A stretch of DNA of 64,000 nt from positions 1 through 64,000 of the forward strand of contig JACADY010000004.1 of the NCBI GenBank assembly GCA_013389115.1. Reading direction: 5' to 3'. The stretch is from Alphaproteobacteria bacterium. Its GTDB lineage: Bacteria > Pseudomonadota > Alphaproteobacteria > Micropepsales > Micropepsaceae. The number at the start of each line of letters is the position of its first letter. Positions within the stretch are counted from its first letter, which is position 1. This document shows positions 35,779-47,559 of the stretch, piece after piece. Under the pieces are notes generated by a model, which was not told where the DNA came from, searched no databases, and was given only the letters and a program-made list of their open reading frames with translations. The translations under genes were made by a program, and so were the position numbers.

Positions 35779-37101
35779 TCAGCCATTCTCAGCGAGCACG
35801 ACGCCCGCCAGGTGCAGCGAGCCGCAGATGAGAATGCGCGGCGGCCGCTCGCCCACCGAAATCTGCGTGCGCGCTTCAATCTGGGCCATCGCGTCTTCCA
35901 GACCTTCGGCCGGGTCGGCATCCAGCTCAACGGCGCGCGCAGCATCATAAAGGGCGCCGGCGCCAAAGGCGTTGCGCTCTCCAGGTATCGCGAGCGTCGA
36001 GACATGCCGCGCAAGACCGCGGAAATGGCGCAGAAAGCCCTGGGCATCCTTCGTCTTCAGCATGCCGCAGATGAGATAGAGCGGGCGGGGATCGCGCTCC
36101 TCAAGATCGGCCAGGGTCTGCGCGATCGCGGCGCCCGCATGGGGATTGTGCCCGCCATCGAGCCAAAGCTCAGTCCCCGCGGGGGCGAGCATCATCAAAG
36201 GACCTTCCGTCAGACGCTGCATCCGCGCAGGCCAATGCGCCGACAGGACCCCCGCTTCCACCGCCCGCTCCGGCACCTTGAAGCGTGTCCGGCGCAATGC
36301 CGCGATGGCGCCGGCCGCGTTCGCGATCTGATGGCGGCCGGCCAGCACGGGCATCGGCAGATCGAGAAGCCCGACTTCGTCCTGATAGACGAAGCGGCCA
36401 TGCTCTTCATAGGCGTTGTAGTCCTGCGCGAAGATCGATAAAGGCGCGCCCAATTCGTCGGCCCGCCTTTCGATCACGGTGCGCGCTTCATCCGCCTGCG
36501 GACCAATGATCGCGGGCACGCCGCGCTTCAAGATGCCCGCCTTCTCGCCCGCGATCTGCGCGAGCGTGTCGCCGAGAAACTCCCGGTGGTCGAGATCGAC
36601 GGGGGTGATGATGGTCGCGGCCGGGTGCGCGATCACGTTCGTTGCGTCATAGCGCCCGCCAAGGCCGACCTCCAGCACGACCGCATCGGCCGGGTGCCGC
36701 GAAAAGGCGAGGAAAGCGGCGGCCGTCGTGATCTCAAAGAAGGTGATGGGAAGGCCGGCATTCGCGGCCTCGCATTCCTCGAGCAGGCGCGCCAATTCGC
36801 TGTCGGCGATGAGCGCGCCGGCAAGACGAATGCGCTCATTGAAGCGCACGAGATGGGGCGATGAATAGACATGCACGCGATAGCCGGATGCCTCCAGCAT
36901 CGCGCGCAGGAATGCCACGGTCGAGCCCTTGCCGTTCGTGCCCGCGACATGAAAAACGGGGGGAAGTTTTTCCTGCGGATGCCCGAGCGCGGCAAGAATC
37001 CCCCACATCCGGTCGAGCACGAGGTCGATGGACTTGGGGTGAAGCCGCGTCAGCCGCTCCAGGATAAGGTCGGGGCCGTGCACTGCCACGTCGGGCGTCA
37101 C
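35779..37101 (-). CDS. folC: Bifunctional folylpolyglutamate/dihydrofolate synthase
   Basis: Adds glutamates to folates and makes dihydrofolate from dihydropteroate. It has 440 residues. The P-loop [19 protein letters not shown], the [14 protein letters not shown] segment, [13 protein letters not shown] and [17 protein letters not shown] are clear family motifs, as is LDGGHNPHA. The GTG start at 37101 overlaps the accD stop (GTGA), so it is translationally coupled to accD. The order trpF-trpB-trpA-accD-folC is conserved in alphaproteobacteria. Confidence 0.95.
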   Translation of the reverse strand: MTPDVAVHGPDLILERLTRLHPKSIDLVLDRMWGILAALGHPQEKLPPVFHVAGTNGKGSTVAFLRAMLEASGYRVHVYSSPHLVRFNERIRLAGALIADSELARLLEECEAANAGLPITFFEITTAAAFLAFSRHPADAVVLEVGLGGRYDATNVIAHPAATIITPVDLDHREFLGDTLAQIAGEKAGILKRGVPAIIGPQADEARTVIERRADELGAPLSIFAQDYNAYEEHGRFVYQDEVGLLDLPMPVLAGRHQIANAAGAIAALRRTRFKVPERAVEAGVLSAHWPARMQRLTEGPLMMLAPAGTELWLDGGHNPHAGAAIAQTLADLEERDPRPLYLICGMLKTKDAQGFLRHFRGLARHVSTLAIPGERNAFGAGALYDAARAVELDADPAEGLEDAMAQIEARTQISVGERPPRILICGSLHLAGVVLAENG

Positions 37102-38072
37102 TCCTCCTCGGGAGGCACGGGCATGAGCGCTGCGTCCTTGACAGGCACGATCCCGCCCGAGCCGTTCGTCTTTGCCGGATCGATCGGCAGCGGCTTCATC
37201 AGTAAGCGGATCATCCGACCCAGTGTTTCCTTCAGCTTGTGCCGATGCACGACCGCATCGATCATGCCGTGCGCAAGAAGATATTCCGCACGCTGAAAAC
37301 CTTCCGGCAGCTTCTCGCGGATCGTGTTCTCGATGACGCGGGGGCCGGAGAAGGCGATCATGGCGCCAGGCTCGGCTAGCTGGATGTCGCCCAGCATCGC
37401 ATAGGAGGCCGTCACGCCGCCCGAAGTCGGGTCGGTGAGCACGACGATATAGGGAAGCCCGGCCTCTCGCAGTTCCTCAACCGCAACCGTCGTGCGCGGC
37501 ATCTGCATCAGCGAGAGAATGCCTTCCTGCATGCGCGCGCCGCCCGAAGCCGTAATCATGACAAGGGGGAGGTGCTGGGCGACCGCGAGGCGGGCGGCCG
37601 AGACAAAGGCCTCGCCCGCGCCCATGCCGAGCGAGCCGCCCATGAAGGCGAAGTTCTGCACGACGACAACCGCATCCTCGCCATCGATGCGGCCCTTCGC
37701 CGCCTGCATGGCATCGACCGCGCCCGTCTTGGTGCGTGCGTCCTTCAGGCGCTCGGTATATCGGCGCTCGTCGCGGAACTTGAGCGGATCGGCCGGCGCC
37801 TCGGGCGCATGAAGCTCTTCATAGGTGTCATCAAAGAGCGCGGCGAAACGCTCCTTGGGGCCGATGCGCATATGGTGATCGCAGGACGGGCAGACATTCT
37901 GCGCCGCCAGCAAATCGCGGTGAAAGATCATTTCGCCGCAATTGGCGCATTTGCGCCAAAGGTTTTCCGGCGTTTCGCGCGCGTTGAAAAAGCCCTTGAT
38001 CTTGGGGCGGACGAAATTCGTGATCCAGTTGATCGCGCCTTCCGATGTTCCCTTGGTTGGCTTGTCGCTCAT
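37098..38072 (-). CDS. accD: Acetyl-CoA carboxylase carboxyltransferase subunit beta
   Basis: The beta subunit of the carboxyltransferase that makes malonyl-CoA for fatty acid synthesis, 324 residues. The N-terminal C4 zinc ribbon is [22 protein letters not shown]. The carboxyltransferase core includes [20 protein letters not shown] and [19 protein letters not shown]. The ATG overlaps the trpA stop by four bases, the usual alphaproteobacterial trpA-accD coupling. Confidence 0.97.
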   Translation of the reverse strand: MSDKPTKGTSEGAINWITNFVRPKIKGFFNARETPENLWRKCANCGEMIFHRDLLAAQNVCPSCDHHMRIGPKERFAALFDDTYEELHAPEAPADPLKFRDERRYTERLKDARTKTGAVDAMQAAKGRIDGEDAVVVVQNFAFMGGSLGMGAGEAFVSAARLAVAQHLPLVMITASGGARMQEGILSLMQMPRTTVAVEELREAGLPYIVVLTDPTSGGVTASYAMLGDIQLAEPGAMIAFSGPRVIENTIREKLPEGFQRAEYLLAHGMIDAVVHRHKLKETLGRMIRLLMKPLPIDPAKTNGSGGIVPVKDAALMPVPPEEE

Positions 38073-38896
38073 CGCGGCTCCTTTCGTGTGCCATGCACGC
38101 CTTCGCCAAGCGCTTGGGCAAGGTTCAATACGGCGCGGACCGCATCGCCCTTCCCGCCCGTCTCCAGCGCGCCTGCTATCTCACTCACCAGCGCCGAGCC
38201 GACGACGACCGCATCGGCGAAACGCGCGACCGCCGCCGCCTGTTCGGGCGACTTGATGCCAAAGCCCACCGCCACCGGCAGATCCGTCGCGCGCTTGAGG
38301 CGCGTAACCGACGCCTCGACGTCGCCTTGCGAAAAGCTCGCCGCGCCCGTTATGCCGGTGATGGAGACATAATAAAGGAAACCCGACAGGCCCTGCAGCA
38401 CGGCAGGCAGGCGCGCGTCATCGGTCGTGGGCGTTGCTAAACGGATGAAGTCAAGGCCCGCCGTCCGCGCCGGACGGCAGAGCTCCTCGTCTTCCTCCGG
38501 CGGCAGATCGACAATGATGAGGCCATCGACGCCGGCCTCCTTCGCGTCCCTCAAGAAGGCCGGCACGCCATAGGCATAGATGGGATTGTAGTAGCCCATG
38601 AGGACGAGCGGCGTCTCCCCGTCCCCTTCCCTGAAGGCGCGCACGAGATCAAGCGTGCGCTTCATGCATGCGCCATGCTTGAGCGCGCGCAAGCCCGCCG
38701 CCTGGATCGCCGGCCCGTCGGCCATGGGATCGGTGAAGGGCATGCCGAGCTCGATGATGTCGGCGCCGGCCCCGGGCAGGCCCTTCAGGATCCGGAGCGC
38801 GGTTTCAGCATCGGGATCGCCCGCCATCACAAAGGCGATGAAGGCGGCCTTGCCCTCGGCGCCAAGGGCTTCAAAGCGGGCGGAAATGCGCGTCAC
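38069..38896 (-). CDS. trpA: Tryptophan synthase alpha chain
   Basis: Cleaves indole-3-glycerol phosphate to indole. It has 275 residues, with the signature [18 protein letters not shown] holding the catalytic Glu, and [15 protein letters not shown] holding the catalytic Asp. [11 protein letters not shown] and [14 protein letters not shown] form the phosphate site. It overlaps trpB by four bases and accD by four, so the genes form one coupled operon. Confidence 0.97.
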   Translation of the reverse strand: MTRISARFEALGAEGKAAFIAFVMAGDPDAETALRILKGLPGAGADIIELGMPFTDPMADGPAIQAAGLRALKHGACMKRTLDLVRAFREGDGETPLVLMGYYNPIYAYGVPAFLRDAKEAGVDGLIIVDLPPEEDEELCRPARTAGLDFIRLATPTTDDARLPAVLQGLSGFLYYVSITGITGAASFSQGDVEASVTRLKRATDLPVAVGFGIKSPEQAAAVARFADAVVVGSALVSEIAGALETGGKGDAVRAVLNLAQALGEGVHGTRKEPR

Positions 38897-40101
38897 AGGC
38901 TTGCCCCCAGGGCCTTCGCCACGGTGAAGATATCCTTGTCACCCCGACCGCACATATTCATCACGATCACATGGTCCTTCGGCAGCGCGGGCGCCATGCG
39001 CATGACATGGGCAAGCGCATGGGCCGGTTCCAGGGCCGGGATGATGCCTTCGATGCGTGCACAAAGCTGAAACGCGGCAAGCGCCTCATCATCGCTCGCA
39101 GAGACATAGGTGACGCGCTTTTGGTCATGCAGCCAGGCATGCTCCGGTCCGACGCCGGGATAGTCGAGCCCGGCCGAGATCGAATGGGCCTCGGTGATCT
39201 GGCCGTCCTCATCCTGGAGCAGATAGGTGCGATTGCCGTGCAGCACGCCCGGCCGGCCCTTGGTGAGCGAGGCCGCGTGCTCCTGCGTCTCCAGACCCTT
39301 GCCCGCCGCCTCGACGCCGAACATCGCGACGCGGTCCTCATCGAGGAAGGGGTGGAATAAGCCGATCGCGTTCGAGCCGCCGCCGATGCAGGCGACGAGC
39401 GCATCGGGCAGGCGCCCTTCGGCCTTCATGATCTGCGCGCGCGTCTCATGGCCGATGACGGACTGAAAATCGCGCACCAGCATCGGATAGGGATGGGGGC
39501 CCGCCACCGTGCCAATGCAATAGAACGTGTCGCGCACATTGGTCACCCAGTCGCGCAAGGCCTCGTTCATCGCGTCCTTCAGCGTTGCCGAGCCGGAGGT
39601 AACGGGCCGGACCTCGGCGCCCAGCAGCTTCATGCGGAAAACATTGGGCTGCTGACGCTCCATGTCGGTCGCGCCCATATAGACGATGCAGGGAAGGCCA
39701 AAGCGCGCCGCGATGGTCGCCGTCGCCACGCCATGCTGTCCGGCGCCCGTTTCGGCGATGATGCGCGTCTTGCCCATCCGGAGCGCGAGCAGGATCTGCC
39801 CGAGGCAGTTGTTGATCTTGTGCGCGCCTGTATGGTTCAGCTCATCGCGCTTAAAGTAGATCTTGGCCCCGCCCAGATGCGCCGTCATGCGCTCGGCGAA
39901 ATAAAGCGGGCTCGGCCGGCCCACATAGTGTTCGAGGAACCAGTCCATCTGCGCCGCAAAGCCGGGGTCCGCACGCGCCGCGTCATAGGCGCGCTCAAGA
40001 TCGAGGACGAGCGGCATCAGCGTTTCGGCGACGAAACGGCCGCCGAAAATTCCAAAATGACCCGTCGAATCGGGGCCGGAACGATATGAATTAGGCCGCA
40101 G
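38893..40101 (-). CDS. trpB: Tryptophan synthase beta chain, apparent CTG start
   Basis: The PLP enzyme joining indole and serine. The PLP lysine is in [16 protein letters not shown] and the phosphate-binding [10 protein letters not shown] is intact. The first ATG (40017) would give 374 residues and cut off the invariant [16 protein letters not shown]. That stretch is encoded in the same frame upstream, preceded by [15 protein letters not shown]. This frame contains no ATG, GTG or TTG before a TGA inside trpF. A CTG at 40101-40099 lies eight bases after a GGAG that overlaps the end of trpF, giving 402 residues, the normal size. Initiation at CTG, or a sequencing error at the start codon, is inferred. 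Confidence 0.92.
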   Translation of the reverse strand: MRPNSYRSGPDSTGHFGIFGGRFVAETLMPLVLDLERAYDAARADPGFAAQMDWFLEHYVGRPSPLYFAERMTAHLGGAKIYFKRDELNHTGAHKINNCLGQILLALRMGKTRIIAETGAGQHGVATATIAARFGLPCIVYMGATDMERQQPNVFRMKLLGAEVRPVTSGSATLKDAMNEALRDWVTNVRDTFYCIGTVAGPHPYPMLVRDFQSVIGHETRAQIMKAEGRLPDALVACIGGGSNAIGLFHPFLDEDRVAMFGVEAAGKGLETQEHAASLTKGRPGVLHGNRTYLLQDEDGQITEAHSISAGLDYPGVGPEHAWLHDQKRVTYVSASDDEALAAFQLCARIEGIIPALEPAHALAHVMRMAPALPKDHVIVMNMCGRGDKDIFTVAKALGASL

Positions 40102-40106
40102 GGCAG

Positions 40107-40760
40107 CTACTCCATCTGGGCAAAGGCGCGGCGGGCGGCCGCTACAAAATCGGCAATCTTGCGCTCACTCTTGTGGCCGGGACCCTCTTCCACGCCAGAG
40201 GATACGTCAACGCCTCTTGTACCTGATCGGGCGATGGCGCGGGCAACATTCTCAGGGGCAAGGCCGCCTGCCAAGAACCAGGGGCAGGCGAAACGCCGGC
40301 CCTTGAGGAGTTCCCAATTGAAGGCCGCGCCGGTGCCGCCGGGCATGCCGTGGCCTTCGGACTTGGCATCAAAGAGCAGATAGTCGGCCACATCCTCCAG
40401 CGCCACGGCCGCATCGAGGCTTGCCGCATCCCGCACCGGCACCGGCAGGATGAGCGGGCGGTCGAAGCGGGCGCGATAGGGGGGAACCGCCCCTGCCGCT
40501 TCCAAGCCATAGACCTGGAGCGCACCGGGGTTCATCTTTGCACAAATTTCCGCAGTCAGATCAATGTCTTGTGCCCGCACCAGGGCGACCGTGATTATGC
40601 CCTCGGGCACCGCGCCAATAAGCGCCGCGGCGTCATCGGGCGTCAGCTCCCGCGGGCTGCCCGGAAAAAAAACGAAGCCCAGATGCGTTGCGCCGGCCCG
40701 TACGGCCGCGCCGATCGCGGCGGGGGAGGTCAGCCCGCAAATCTTGATAAGGGGCGACAT
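40107..40760 (-). CDS. trpF: Phosphoribosylanthranilate isomerase
   Basis: The isomerase of tryptophan synthesis, a 217-residue TIM barrel. It opens with [19 protein letters not shown], whose Cys is the catalytic base. LLFDAKSEG holds the catalytic Asp, and [11 protein letters not shown] and [15 protein letters not shown] form the phosphate site. Five bases separate its stop from the proposed trpB CTG. First gene of trpF-trpB-trpA-accD-folC. Confidence 0.96.
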   Translation of the reverse strand: MSPLIKICGLTSPAAIGAAVRAGATHLGFVFFPGSPRELTPDDAAALIGAVPEGIITVALVRAQDIDLTAEICAKMNPGALQVYGLEAAGAVPPYRARFDRPLILPVPVRDAASLDAAVALEDVADYLLFDAKSEGHGMPGGTGAAFNWELLKGRRFACPWFLAGGLAPENVARAIARSGTRGVDVSSGVEEGPGHKSERKIADFVAAARRAFAQME

Positions 40761-40768
40761 CGTTAGAC

Positions 40769-41035
40769 TTAAGCCTTCGCCGGCCCTGTCAGCGCGCCCG
40801 TGCCATTTCCCTTTGCAACGGGCGCGCGGCCGAAGCCCCTTGCCAGAAGCCCGAGGATGACCCCCAAGGCGAGGGCGCCGAAAATGAGCTGATAGAGCGG
40901 CAGCGTGAACGCGATCGCCGGGCTTGCAAGCGAAAAGGGATCAAGGCTCACCGTCACGGCCACACGGTTGGCAACGGCCAACGCCGCAGCAATGATCGCC
41001 ATCGGCACCAGCACGATCCAGGTTGTCAGCTTCAT
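40769..41035 (-). CDS. LapA-domain inner membrane protein
   Basis: An 88-residue protein with two membrane helices (TWIVLVPMAIIAAALAVAN and LPLYQLIFGALALGVILGLL) and a short polar tail, as in LapA/DUF1049 proteins of lipopolysaccharide assembly. The ATG at 41035 is favoured: GAGGAG lies ten bases before it, while the ATG six codons upstream overlaps that site. It sits between ihfB and trpF, its usual place in rhizobia. Confidence 0.8.
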   Translation of the reverse strand: MKLTTWIVLVPMAIIAAALAVANRVAVTVSLDPFSLASPAIAFTLPLYQLIFGALALGVILGLLARGFGRAPVAKGNGTGALTGPAKA

Positions 41036-41110
41036 CGGGCGCGGTCTCCTCATTCAGGGGCCTTGCCTCAGCGGCCGGTGCGGCCAAACGTCAGCGAGCC
41101 CATGGCACTG

Positions 41111-41143
41111 CGCGGGGACATGCTTCGCCGAGAAGCGCTCTAG
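41111..41143. repeat. Dispersed repeat, CTAG-edge family, truncated copy C (supplies ihfB stop)
   Basis: CGCGGGGACATGCTTCGCCG followed by AGAAGCGCTCTAG is identical to the right end of copy A at 12.57 kb. Its edge CTA (41140-41142) is the TAG stop of ihfB. Confidence 0.75.
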
Positions 41144-41445
41144 TCCTCGTCTTCGCCGCGGTCGATACCGCCGTTCAGCTTTTCGCGCAATTCCTTGCCG
41201 GTCTTGAAGAACGGCACGCGCTTTTCCTCGACCATCACAGGGGCGCCGGTCCTGGGATTACGGCCGACCCGGGCCGGGCGGGGCTTGACCGAAAAAGCGC
41301 CGAAACCGCGCAATTCCACCCGATCACCCCGCGCCAAGGCGGTTGAAATCTCGTCAAAGATCGTCGCCACGATCCGTTCAGCGTCTTTCTGCAGGAGATG
41401 CGGGTGGCGTTCAGCTATCCGCGCCACAAGCTCTGACTTGATCAT
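41140..41445 (-). CDS. ihfB: Integration host factor subunit beta
   Basis: A DNA-bending protein of the HU/IHF family, 101 residues. It opens with [19 protein letters not shown]. The DNA-minor-groove arm is [20 protein letters not shown] with the intercalating Pro. It ends in an acidic GIDRGEDED tail. AGGGG precedes the ATG at 41445. A longer open frame upstream is non-coding. Its final codons abut the edge of a dispersed repeat that provides the TAG stop. Confidence 0.94.
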   Translation of the reverse strand: MIKSELVARIAERHPHLLQKDAERIVATIFDEISTALARGDRVELRGFGAFSVKPRPARVGRNPRTGAPVMVEEKRVPFFKTGKELREKLNGGIDRGEDED

Positions 41446-41610
41446 TCGCCCCTCGCGCTCGTTTGCGCCCTTGGGTTGCGCACCCTCACCTACGCAGCGC
41501 CTTCCCCGTGTCCTTGGCCGCAACCTGCCAAAGCGGCAGCCATGCGTCAAGACTAACCCCTTCAGAGGCTTAGGCTTTTCGAAATGGGGGGCGGGAATGC
41601 GGCTTTTAAA

Positions 41611-41646
41611 GGCAAAACGGCCCGGAAGCTGGCTTCCGGGCCGCGA
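41611..41646 (-). terminator. Rho-independent terminator of rpsA
   Basis: A 12-bp stem CGGCCCGGAAGC/GCTTCCGGGCCG with a tight loop (41618-41643), about 30 bases past the rpsA stop. On the minus strand it is followed by TTTTGCCTTT. Confidence 0.85.
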
Positions 41647-41674
41647 TTTACCGCCGTTGCGCGCAGGCGTTGCC

Positions 41675-43402
41675 TTACTCGCTTTCCTGCTCGCGCTTGC
41701 GTGCGAGCGCCGCACCCAGGATGTCACCCAGCGATGCACCCGAATCAGCCGAGCCGTATTGCGCCATCGCCTCTTTCTCCTCGGCGATTTCACGCGCCTT
41801 GATCGAGACCTGGATCTTGCGCGAAGCCTTGTCGAAGGAGAGCACGCGGGCATCGACCTTGTCGCCGACCGAGAACCGCTCGGGCCGCTGATCGGAGCGA
41901 TCGCGCGACAATTCGGCGCGCTTGATGAAGGCCTTCATGCCTTCGCCCACCGCCACCTCAATGCCGCCATCGGTGATCTGCGTGACGGTGCAGGTGACGA
42001 TGTCGCCCTTCTTCACCTCAGCCAAGCCTTCAATCGGATCGCGGCCGGCCTGCTTCACGCCAAGCGAGATGCGTTCCTTTTCCACGTCCACGTCAAGGAC
42101 AACGGCCGTCACCATGTCGCCCTTCTTGTAGTCCTTGATCACTTCCTCGCCCGGCTTGTCCCAGGAGAGATCGGAGAGATGCACCATGCCGTCGATCTCG
42201 CCATCAAGGCCAACGAAGAGACCGAACTCGGTGATGTTCTTGATCTCGCCTTGAATGGCCGTCCCGGAGGGGTGGGATTCGGCAAAGGCGGACCAGGGAT
42301 TCTCCATCGTCTGCTTGAGGCCAAGGCTGATGCGGCGCTTTGCAGGATCGACCTCAAGCACCATCACCTCAACCTCCTGCGAGGTGGAGATGATCTTGCC
42401 GGGATGGACGTTCTTCTTCACCCAGGACATTTCAGAGACGTGCACAAGGCCCTCAACGCCCGGCTCCAGCTCCACAAAGGCGCCGTAGTCGGTGATGTTC
42501 GTCACGCGGCCCTTGAGGCGCGCGCCAACGGGGTATTTCGCCGCAACGCCGTCCCAGGGATCGGCCTGAAGCTGCTTCATGCCGAGGCTGATGCGCTGGG
42601 TGTCCTGATTGACCTTGATGATCTGGACGCGGACGGTCTCACCGATGCGCAGCACTTCGCTGGGGTGGTTGACGCGGCGCCATGCCATGTCGGTCACATG
42701 CAAGAGGCCATCGACGCCGCCCAGATCCACGAAGGCGCCGTAATCGGTGATGTTCTTCACCACGCCTTCGACCACCTGGCCCTCGCGCAGATTGGCGACG
42801 AGTTCGCTTCTCTGCTCGGCGCGGGTCTCTTCCAGAACCGCACGGCGCGAAACGACAATGTTGCCGCGGCGGCGATCCATCTTGAGGATCTGGAAGGGCT
42901 GGGGCTGGTTCATCAAGGGGCCGAAATCGCGCACGGGGCGCACATCGACCTGGCTGCCCGGCAGGAAGGCGACGGCGCCATCAAGGTCAACCGTGAAGCC
43001 GCCCTTGACGCGGCCGAAAATGACGCCCGTCACGCGCAGATTATCCGCATGCGCACGCTCCAGCCGCGTCCAGCTCTCCTCACGGCGGGCCTTGTCACGC
43101 GAGAGGATAGCCTCACCCATCGCGTTCTCGACGCGGTCGAGAAAGACCTCCACGTCATCGCCCGGCTTCACGGACGGCGCCTGGCCCGGCAGGCCGAATT
43201 CCTTCAGCGCGATCCGGCCCTCGGTCTTCAGGCCCACATCGACGATCACGAAGTCGTTCTCAACCGAGAGAATGCGACCGCGCACCACGCTGCCCTCGGC
43301 AACGGGGTTTTCATTAAAGCTTTCATCCAACAGCGCGGCAAAATCGTCGCGCGTGGGCGTCAGAGAGTTCTCAGAGCTGGTTTTCAGTGCCGAACGGGCC
43401 AT
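41675..43402 (-). CDS. rpsA: 30S ribosomal protein S1
   Basis: Brings mRNA to the ribosome, 575 residues made of six S1 (OB-fold) domains. Repeats are seen as [40 protein letters not shown] and [20 protein letters not shown], each followed by a [10 protein letters not shown]-like segment. The less conserved first domain begins [26 protein letters not shown] lies upstream of the ATG. It follows cmk, the classical bacterial order. A GC-rich hairpin (GGGGCCG..CGGCCCC near 43456-43482) in the leader could take part in autoregulation. Confidence 0.97.
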   Translation of the reverse strand: MARSALKTSSENSLTPTRDDFAALLDESFNENPVAEGSVVRGRILSVENDFVIVDVGLKTEGRIALKEFGLPGQAPSVKPGDDVEVFLDRVENAMGEAILSRDKARREESWTRLERAHADNLRVTGVIFGRVKGGFTVDLDGAVAFLPGSQVDVRPVRDFGPLMNQPQPFQILKMDRRRGNIVVSRRAVLEETRAEQRSELVANLREGQVVEGVVKNITDYGAFVDLGGVDGLLHVTDMAWRRVNHPSEVLRIGETVRVQIIKVNQDTQRISLGMKQLQADPWDGVAAKYPVGARLKGRVTNITDYGAFVELEPGVEGLVHVSEMSWVKKNVHPGKIISTSQEVEVMVLEVDPAKRRISLGLKQTMENPWSAFAESHPSGTAIQGEIKNITEFGLFVGLDGEIDGMVHLSDLSWDKPGEEVIKDYKKGDMVTAVVLDVDVEKERISLGVKQAGRDPIEGLAEVKKGDIVTCTVTQITDGGIEVAVGEGMKAFIKRAELSRDRSDQRPERFSVGDKVDARVLSFDKASRKIQVSIKAREIAEEKEAMAQYGSADSGASLGDILGAALARKREQESE

Positions 43403-43634
43403 TGCATTCCTTTGTTTGCGTCAATTCGTGATGATGATTGGATTTGATGGGGGCGCGGGGCCGCTTATTCCGGCCCCTTCACCCCAGCTTCCGGTTTTTC
43501 GAGCGATGGCAGGTGAAGGCAAATGCCGGTGAGGGCCAACGCGGCCCCTCTCCCAAGGCTAAGACCAGCCTGGCTGGATCACAGCCCAATGGCCCCGTGC
43601 CCGCATGCTCGCTTGTCTTAAGGCCGCTATCCGA

Positions 43635-44399
43635 TCACGCCTGCTTTTGGATTTCGTTCGGACGGCCCACCCCTGAAGCCATTGCCTGAAGACCAGGCGC
43701 AGACTTCTTTTGACGAAGTGTCCGCTCGACGATGGCAAGCGCCGCGGCGACGGCGCTGTCTATATCCAATTCAGAGGTCTCAAGCAATATGGCGTCGCCT
43801 GCCGGTTTCAGGGGGGCGGTCGCGCGCTCCATGTCGCGCCGGTCGCGCGCGCGCAGTTCGGAGAGCACCTGGCCTTCGCGCAGATCGGGATTGTCGGGGC
43901 GAAGGTCGAGATAGCGGCGATGGGCGCGAACCTCGTCCCTCGCCGTCACGAAAATCTTAACGTGAGCATCCGGGATCACGACCGTGCCGATGTCGCGCCC
44001 ATCGATGACGGCACCCCGGCCGCGCGGCGGGTTCTTGGCAAAGTGGCGCTGATGGTCGAGAAGCGCGGTCCTGACCTCCGGGATGGCCGCCACCTTCGAG
44101 GCCGCGTCCGCGACCTCGTCAGAACGCAGAACGGTTTCATCGATGCTGGCCAGTTTCAGCGTCTCGGCGACGCGCGTCGCCTCAAACACAATCGAGGGGC
44201 TGCGGCCATGCTGAAGCACAGTCCAGCCGACCGCCCGATAGAGAACGCCCGTGTCCAGATAGTCAAAGCCCAAGACCTCGGCAAGGCGGCGGGCGATCGT
44301 TCCCTTGCCGGAGGCCGCCGGGCCGTCAATCGCGATCACGATGGACGCGGGGGTCTCTTTGAGACCGATGGCCGATTTCAGCATATCCCACAACGCCAT
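43635..44399 (-). CDS. cmk: Cytidylate kinase
   Basis: Phosphorylates CMP and dCMP. The core shows the P-loop IAIDGPAASGKGTIARRLAE, the LDTGVLYRAVGW substrate loop, VIDGRDIGTVVIPDAHVKIF and the RRDMERATAPLKPAGDA lid. At 254 residues it has extra tails at both ends: a hydrophobic MALWDMLKSAIG start and a basic C-terminal tail. Lies between aroA and rpsA, the normal neighbourhood. Confidence 0.95.
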   Translation of the reverse strand: MALWDMLKSAIGLKETPASIVIAIDGPAASGKGTIARRLAEVLGFDYLDTGVLYRAVGWTVLQHGRSPSIVFEATRVAETLKLASIDETVLRSDEVADAASKVAAIPEVRTALLDHQRHFAKNPPRGRGAVIDGRDIGTVVIPDAHVKIFVTARDEVRAHRRYLDLRPDNPDLREGQVLSELRARDRRDMERATAPLKPAGDAILLETSELDIDSAVAAALAIVERTLRQKKSAPGLQAMASGVGRPNEIQKQA

Positions 44400-44435
44400 G
44401 CCAGCCCCCGCCTCTCTCTCGCCGTTAAACCCAAA

Positions 44436-45812
<1,377 letters not shown>

Positions 45813-45939
45813 TCATGCAGTTCTTATCCTTTTGACAGGGCCGCGGGATCGTGGCAATGGGAGGCCCTTTTTCAAAGTTGGGCGCAGGGTATTGGCGCCC
45901 CCCTTTCCCTGCTCCAGCCTTTCAAGGACATCTCTTCCC

Positions 45940-46437
45940 GTGGCGAAACCCGATCTTGGTCTCAAACGCCAGTGCCCCAGCTGCGGCGCCCGTTTCTATG
46001 ACCTCAATAAGCGCCCTATCACCTGCCCCAAATGCACGTTCTCGTTCGAACCGGAAATGCTGCTGAAGGCGCGCCGCTCGCGCAGCGTCGACAAGGCGAA
46101 GGTGGCGGAAGCCGCGCCCGTCGCGGCCGCCGAGGAGGAGGAAGAGGTCGCGGAGGCCGAAGAGGAACTCGAGGAGGCCGAGGAAGCGGTCACCGAGGAG
46201 GAAGAGGAAGAAGAGATCGTCGAGGCGGATGATGCCGTCGTCGAGGAAGAGGAAGAAGAGGAAGAAGGCGCCGTCAAGCCGCGGCGCGGCACCGAAGAGG
46301 TCGATCCCGACCTCGTCGAGGTCGATGAAGACGACCTCGATGCCGATGTCGAAGACGATACGCTGATCGAGGAAGAGGACGAGGACGAGACCGATCTCGA
46401 TATCGATATCGATGATGTGAAGGACGACGAGCGGTAA
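45940..46437 (+). CDS. TIGR02300 family protein (zinc ribbon plus acidic tail)
   Basis: A 165-residue alphaproteobacterial protein of unknown function. The N-terminal CPSCGARFYDLNKRPITCPKC is a C4 zinc ribbon. The rest is extremely acidic, with long Glu runs and alternating Asp/Val/Ile, ending DIDIDDVKDDER. The GTG at 45940 (VAKPDLGLKRQC) matches the family start and has AAGGA 11 bases upstream. Longer frames upstream are not conserved. It is divergent from aroA and followed by tRNA-Ala, as in rhizobia. The family is known by this name only. Confidence 0.9.
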   Translation: MAKPDLGLKRQCPSCGARFYDLNKRPITCPKCTFSFEPEMLLKARRSRSVDKAKVAEAAPVAAAEEEEEVAEAEEELEEAEEAVTEEEEEEEIVEADDAVVEEEEEEEEGAVKPRRGTEEVDPDLVEVDEDDLDADVEDDTLIEEEDEDETDLDIDIDDVKDDER

Positions 46438-46666
46438 GGGGCCGCTCTTGAGGCTTGCGCTTGCGGGCAAAGGGAATTAGGTTCCCGGCCCTTGCCTAGG
46501 GCCTGACCCGGCCAAGACGCGGTGGATCATGGCCCCTGGGTGGCCGATCATACGCGCTTTCTTGCGACCGCCCGGCATTCGCGCCCGTCCTTGAGCGGCG
46601 GCATGGGGTGCAGGAGAGCGCTTTTTGACCTTCAGGGCCGTCCCCAAGCGCGCCCGAGAGATGGAT

Positions 46667-46742
<76 letters not shown>

Positions 46743-46862
46743 AATCCTCCAACCCTGACCCCCGATCTGCCCGGCACGGTGGCGCGTTAGCGGCCTTGGC
46801 CCCGTTGCGGCCGCTCGACCACTCCCTCCTCAGCCACGCGCCCTCGGACCTGCCACGCGCCG

Positions 46863-47465
46863 TCACAGCGTATCGAAGGCGAGGGACACCGTGTCGCCGC
46901 CCCATTGCCGGCGCAAGGTTTCGAACATCTCCTCGGTGATGCGCATCAGCTCTGTGATGCACCACACCTCGCCATCGCTGGTGAAATAGGGCGTATCGAG
47001 CGTGCGCACGCAGGAGCCCGTTCCTTCAGGTCCGCTCAGCCGATTAACCGACATCGCCATCGCGATCTCGCCATCGAAGATGCCCGTCCCTTCCCACTGG
47101 CGCGTCACCTCATCCGTCACCGGACCAAAGGCGCCATAGATCGAGCGGCCCTTGAGTGCCTCGCGCCGGACGCGCGCCTCCTTTGCGCCCGCCTCGTTGA
47201 TCTCGATGAACACCGCGCCGCGCGCCAATAGCGTCTGCGGCTGAAACCCGTTCTCGACGCGCATACGCACGGCCCGGTCCTGGCGCGAGGCCAGATTGCG
47301 GCGATAAAGCTCCCGCAGGACGCGGCGATGCCGGAGCGAAGGCTCATCGCCGCTGCGCTCCCAGCGCGAGATGGCGGTCTGGTCAACGCCGATGCGCGCG
47401 GCCAACTCGGCCTGCGTCAAGCCCTCGCGCGCCCTCAGCGCCTTGATGAGATGCGGCCAATACAT
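46863..47465 (-). CDS. XRE-type helix-turn-helix regulator
   Basis: A 200-residue protein with an N-terminal Cro/C1-like HTH: LIKALRAREGLTQAELAARI, then VDQTAISRWERSGDEPSLR. A C-terminal domain of about 120 residues (AGAVFIEINEAGAKE.., WCITELMRITEEMFETLRRQ) has no metal or cofactor motif I recognise. It may sense a ligand. The ATG at 47465 (MYWPHLIKAL) is chosen because the HTH begins right after it. It is divergent from the TonB receptor gene, which makes it a candidate regulator of that group. Convergent with tRNA-Ala. Confidence 0.82.
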   Translation of the reverse strand: MYWPHLIKALRAREGLTQAELAARIGVDQTAISRWERSGDEPSLRHRRVLRELYRRNLASRQDRAVRMRVENGFQPQTLLARGAVFIEINEAGAKEARVRREALKGRSIYGAFGPVTDEVTRQWEGTGIFDGEIAMAMSVNRLSGPEGTGSCVRTLDTPYFTSDGEVWCITELMRITEEMFETLRRQWGGDTVSLAFDTL

Positions 47466-47499
47466 GTTGCCCCGCCCTTCGCGCCCCAACGCCCGCTTC

Positions 47500-47559
47500 T
47501 TGCACCTCAGCCGCCTCAGCATAAGCCCTGCAGCGCAGCATAGGCAATCTTAGGTGCAA
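47500..47559. promoter_or_regulatory. Inverted repeat pair in the XRE/TonB-receptor intergenic region
   Basis: TTGCACCTCAG (47500-47510) and CTTAGGTGCAA (47549-47559) are inverted copies with one mismatch, 38 bases apart. Between them CAGCATAAG and CAGCATAGG form a short direct repeat. They lie between divergent genes and could be operator sites for the adjacent XRE regulator. This is inference from position and symmetry only. Confidence 0.4.

Noticed and set aside
41195-43447. A 750-codon open frame opposite ihfB and rpsA
   Set aside because: It spans two strongly conserved minus-strand genes and an rpsA terminator, so it is a compositional artefact.
46120-46437. Acidic low-complexity repeat region as a separate repeat element
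   Set aside because: It is the coding sequence for the acidic tail of the TIGR02300 protein, not an independent repeat.
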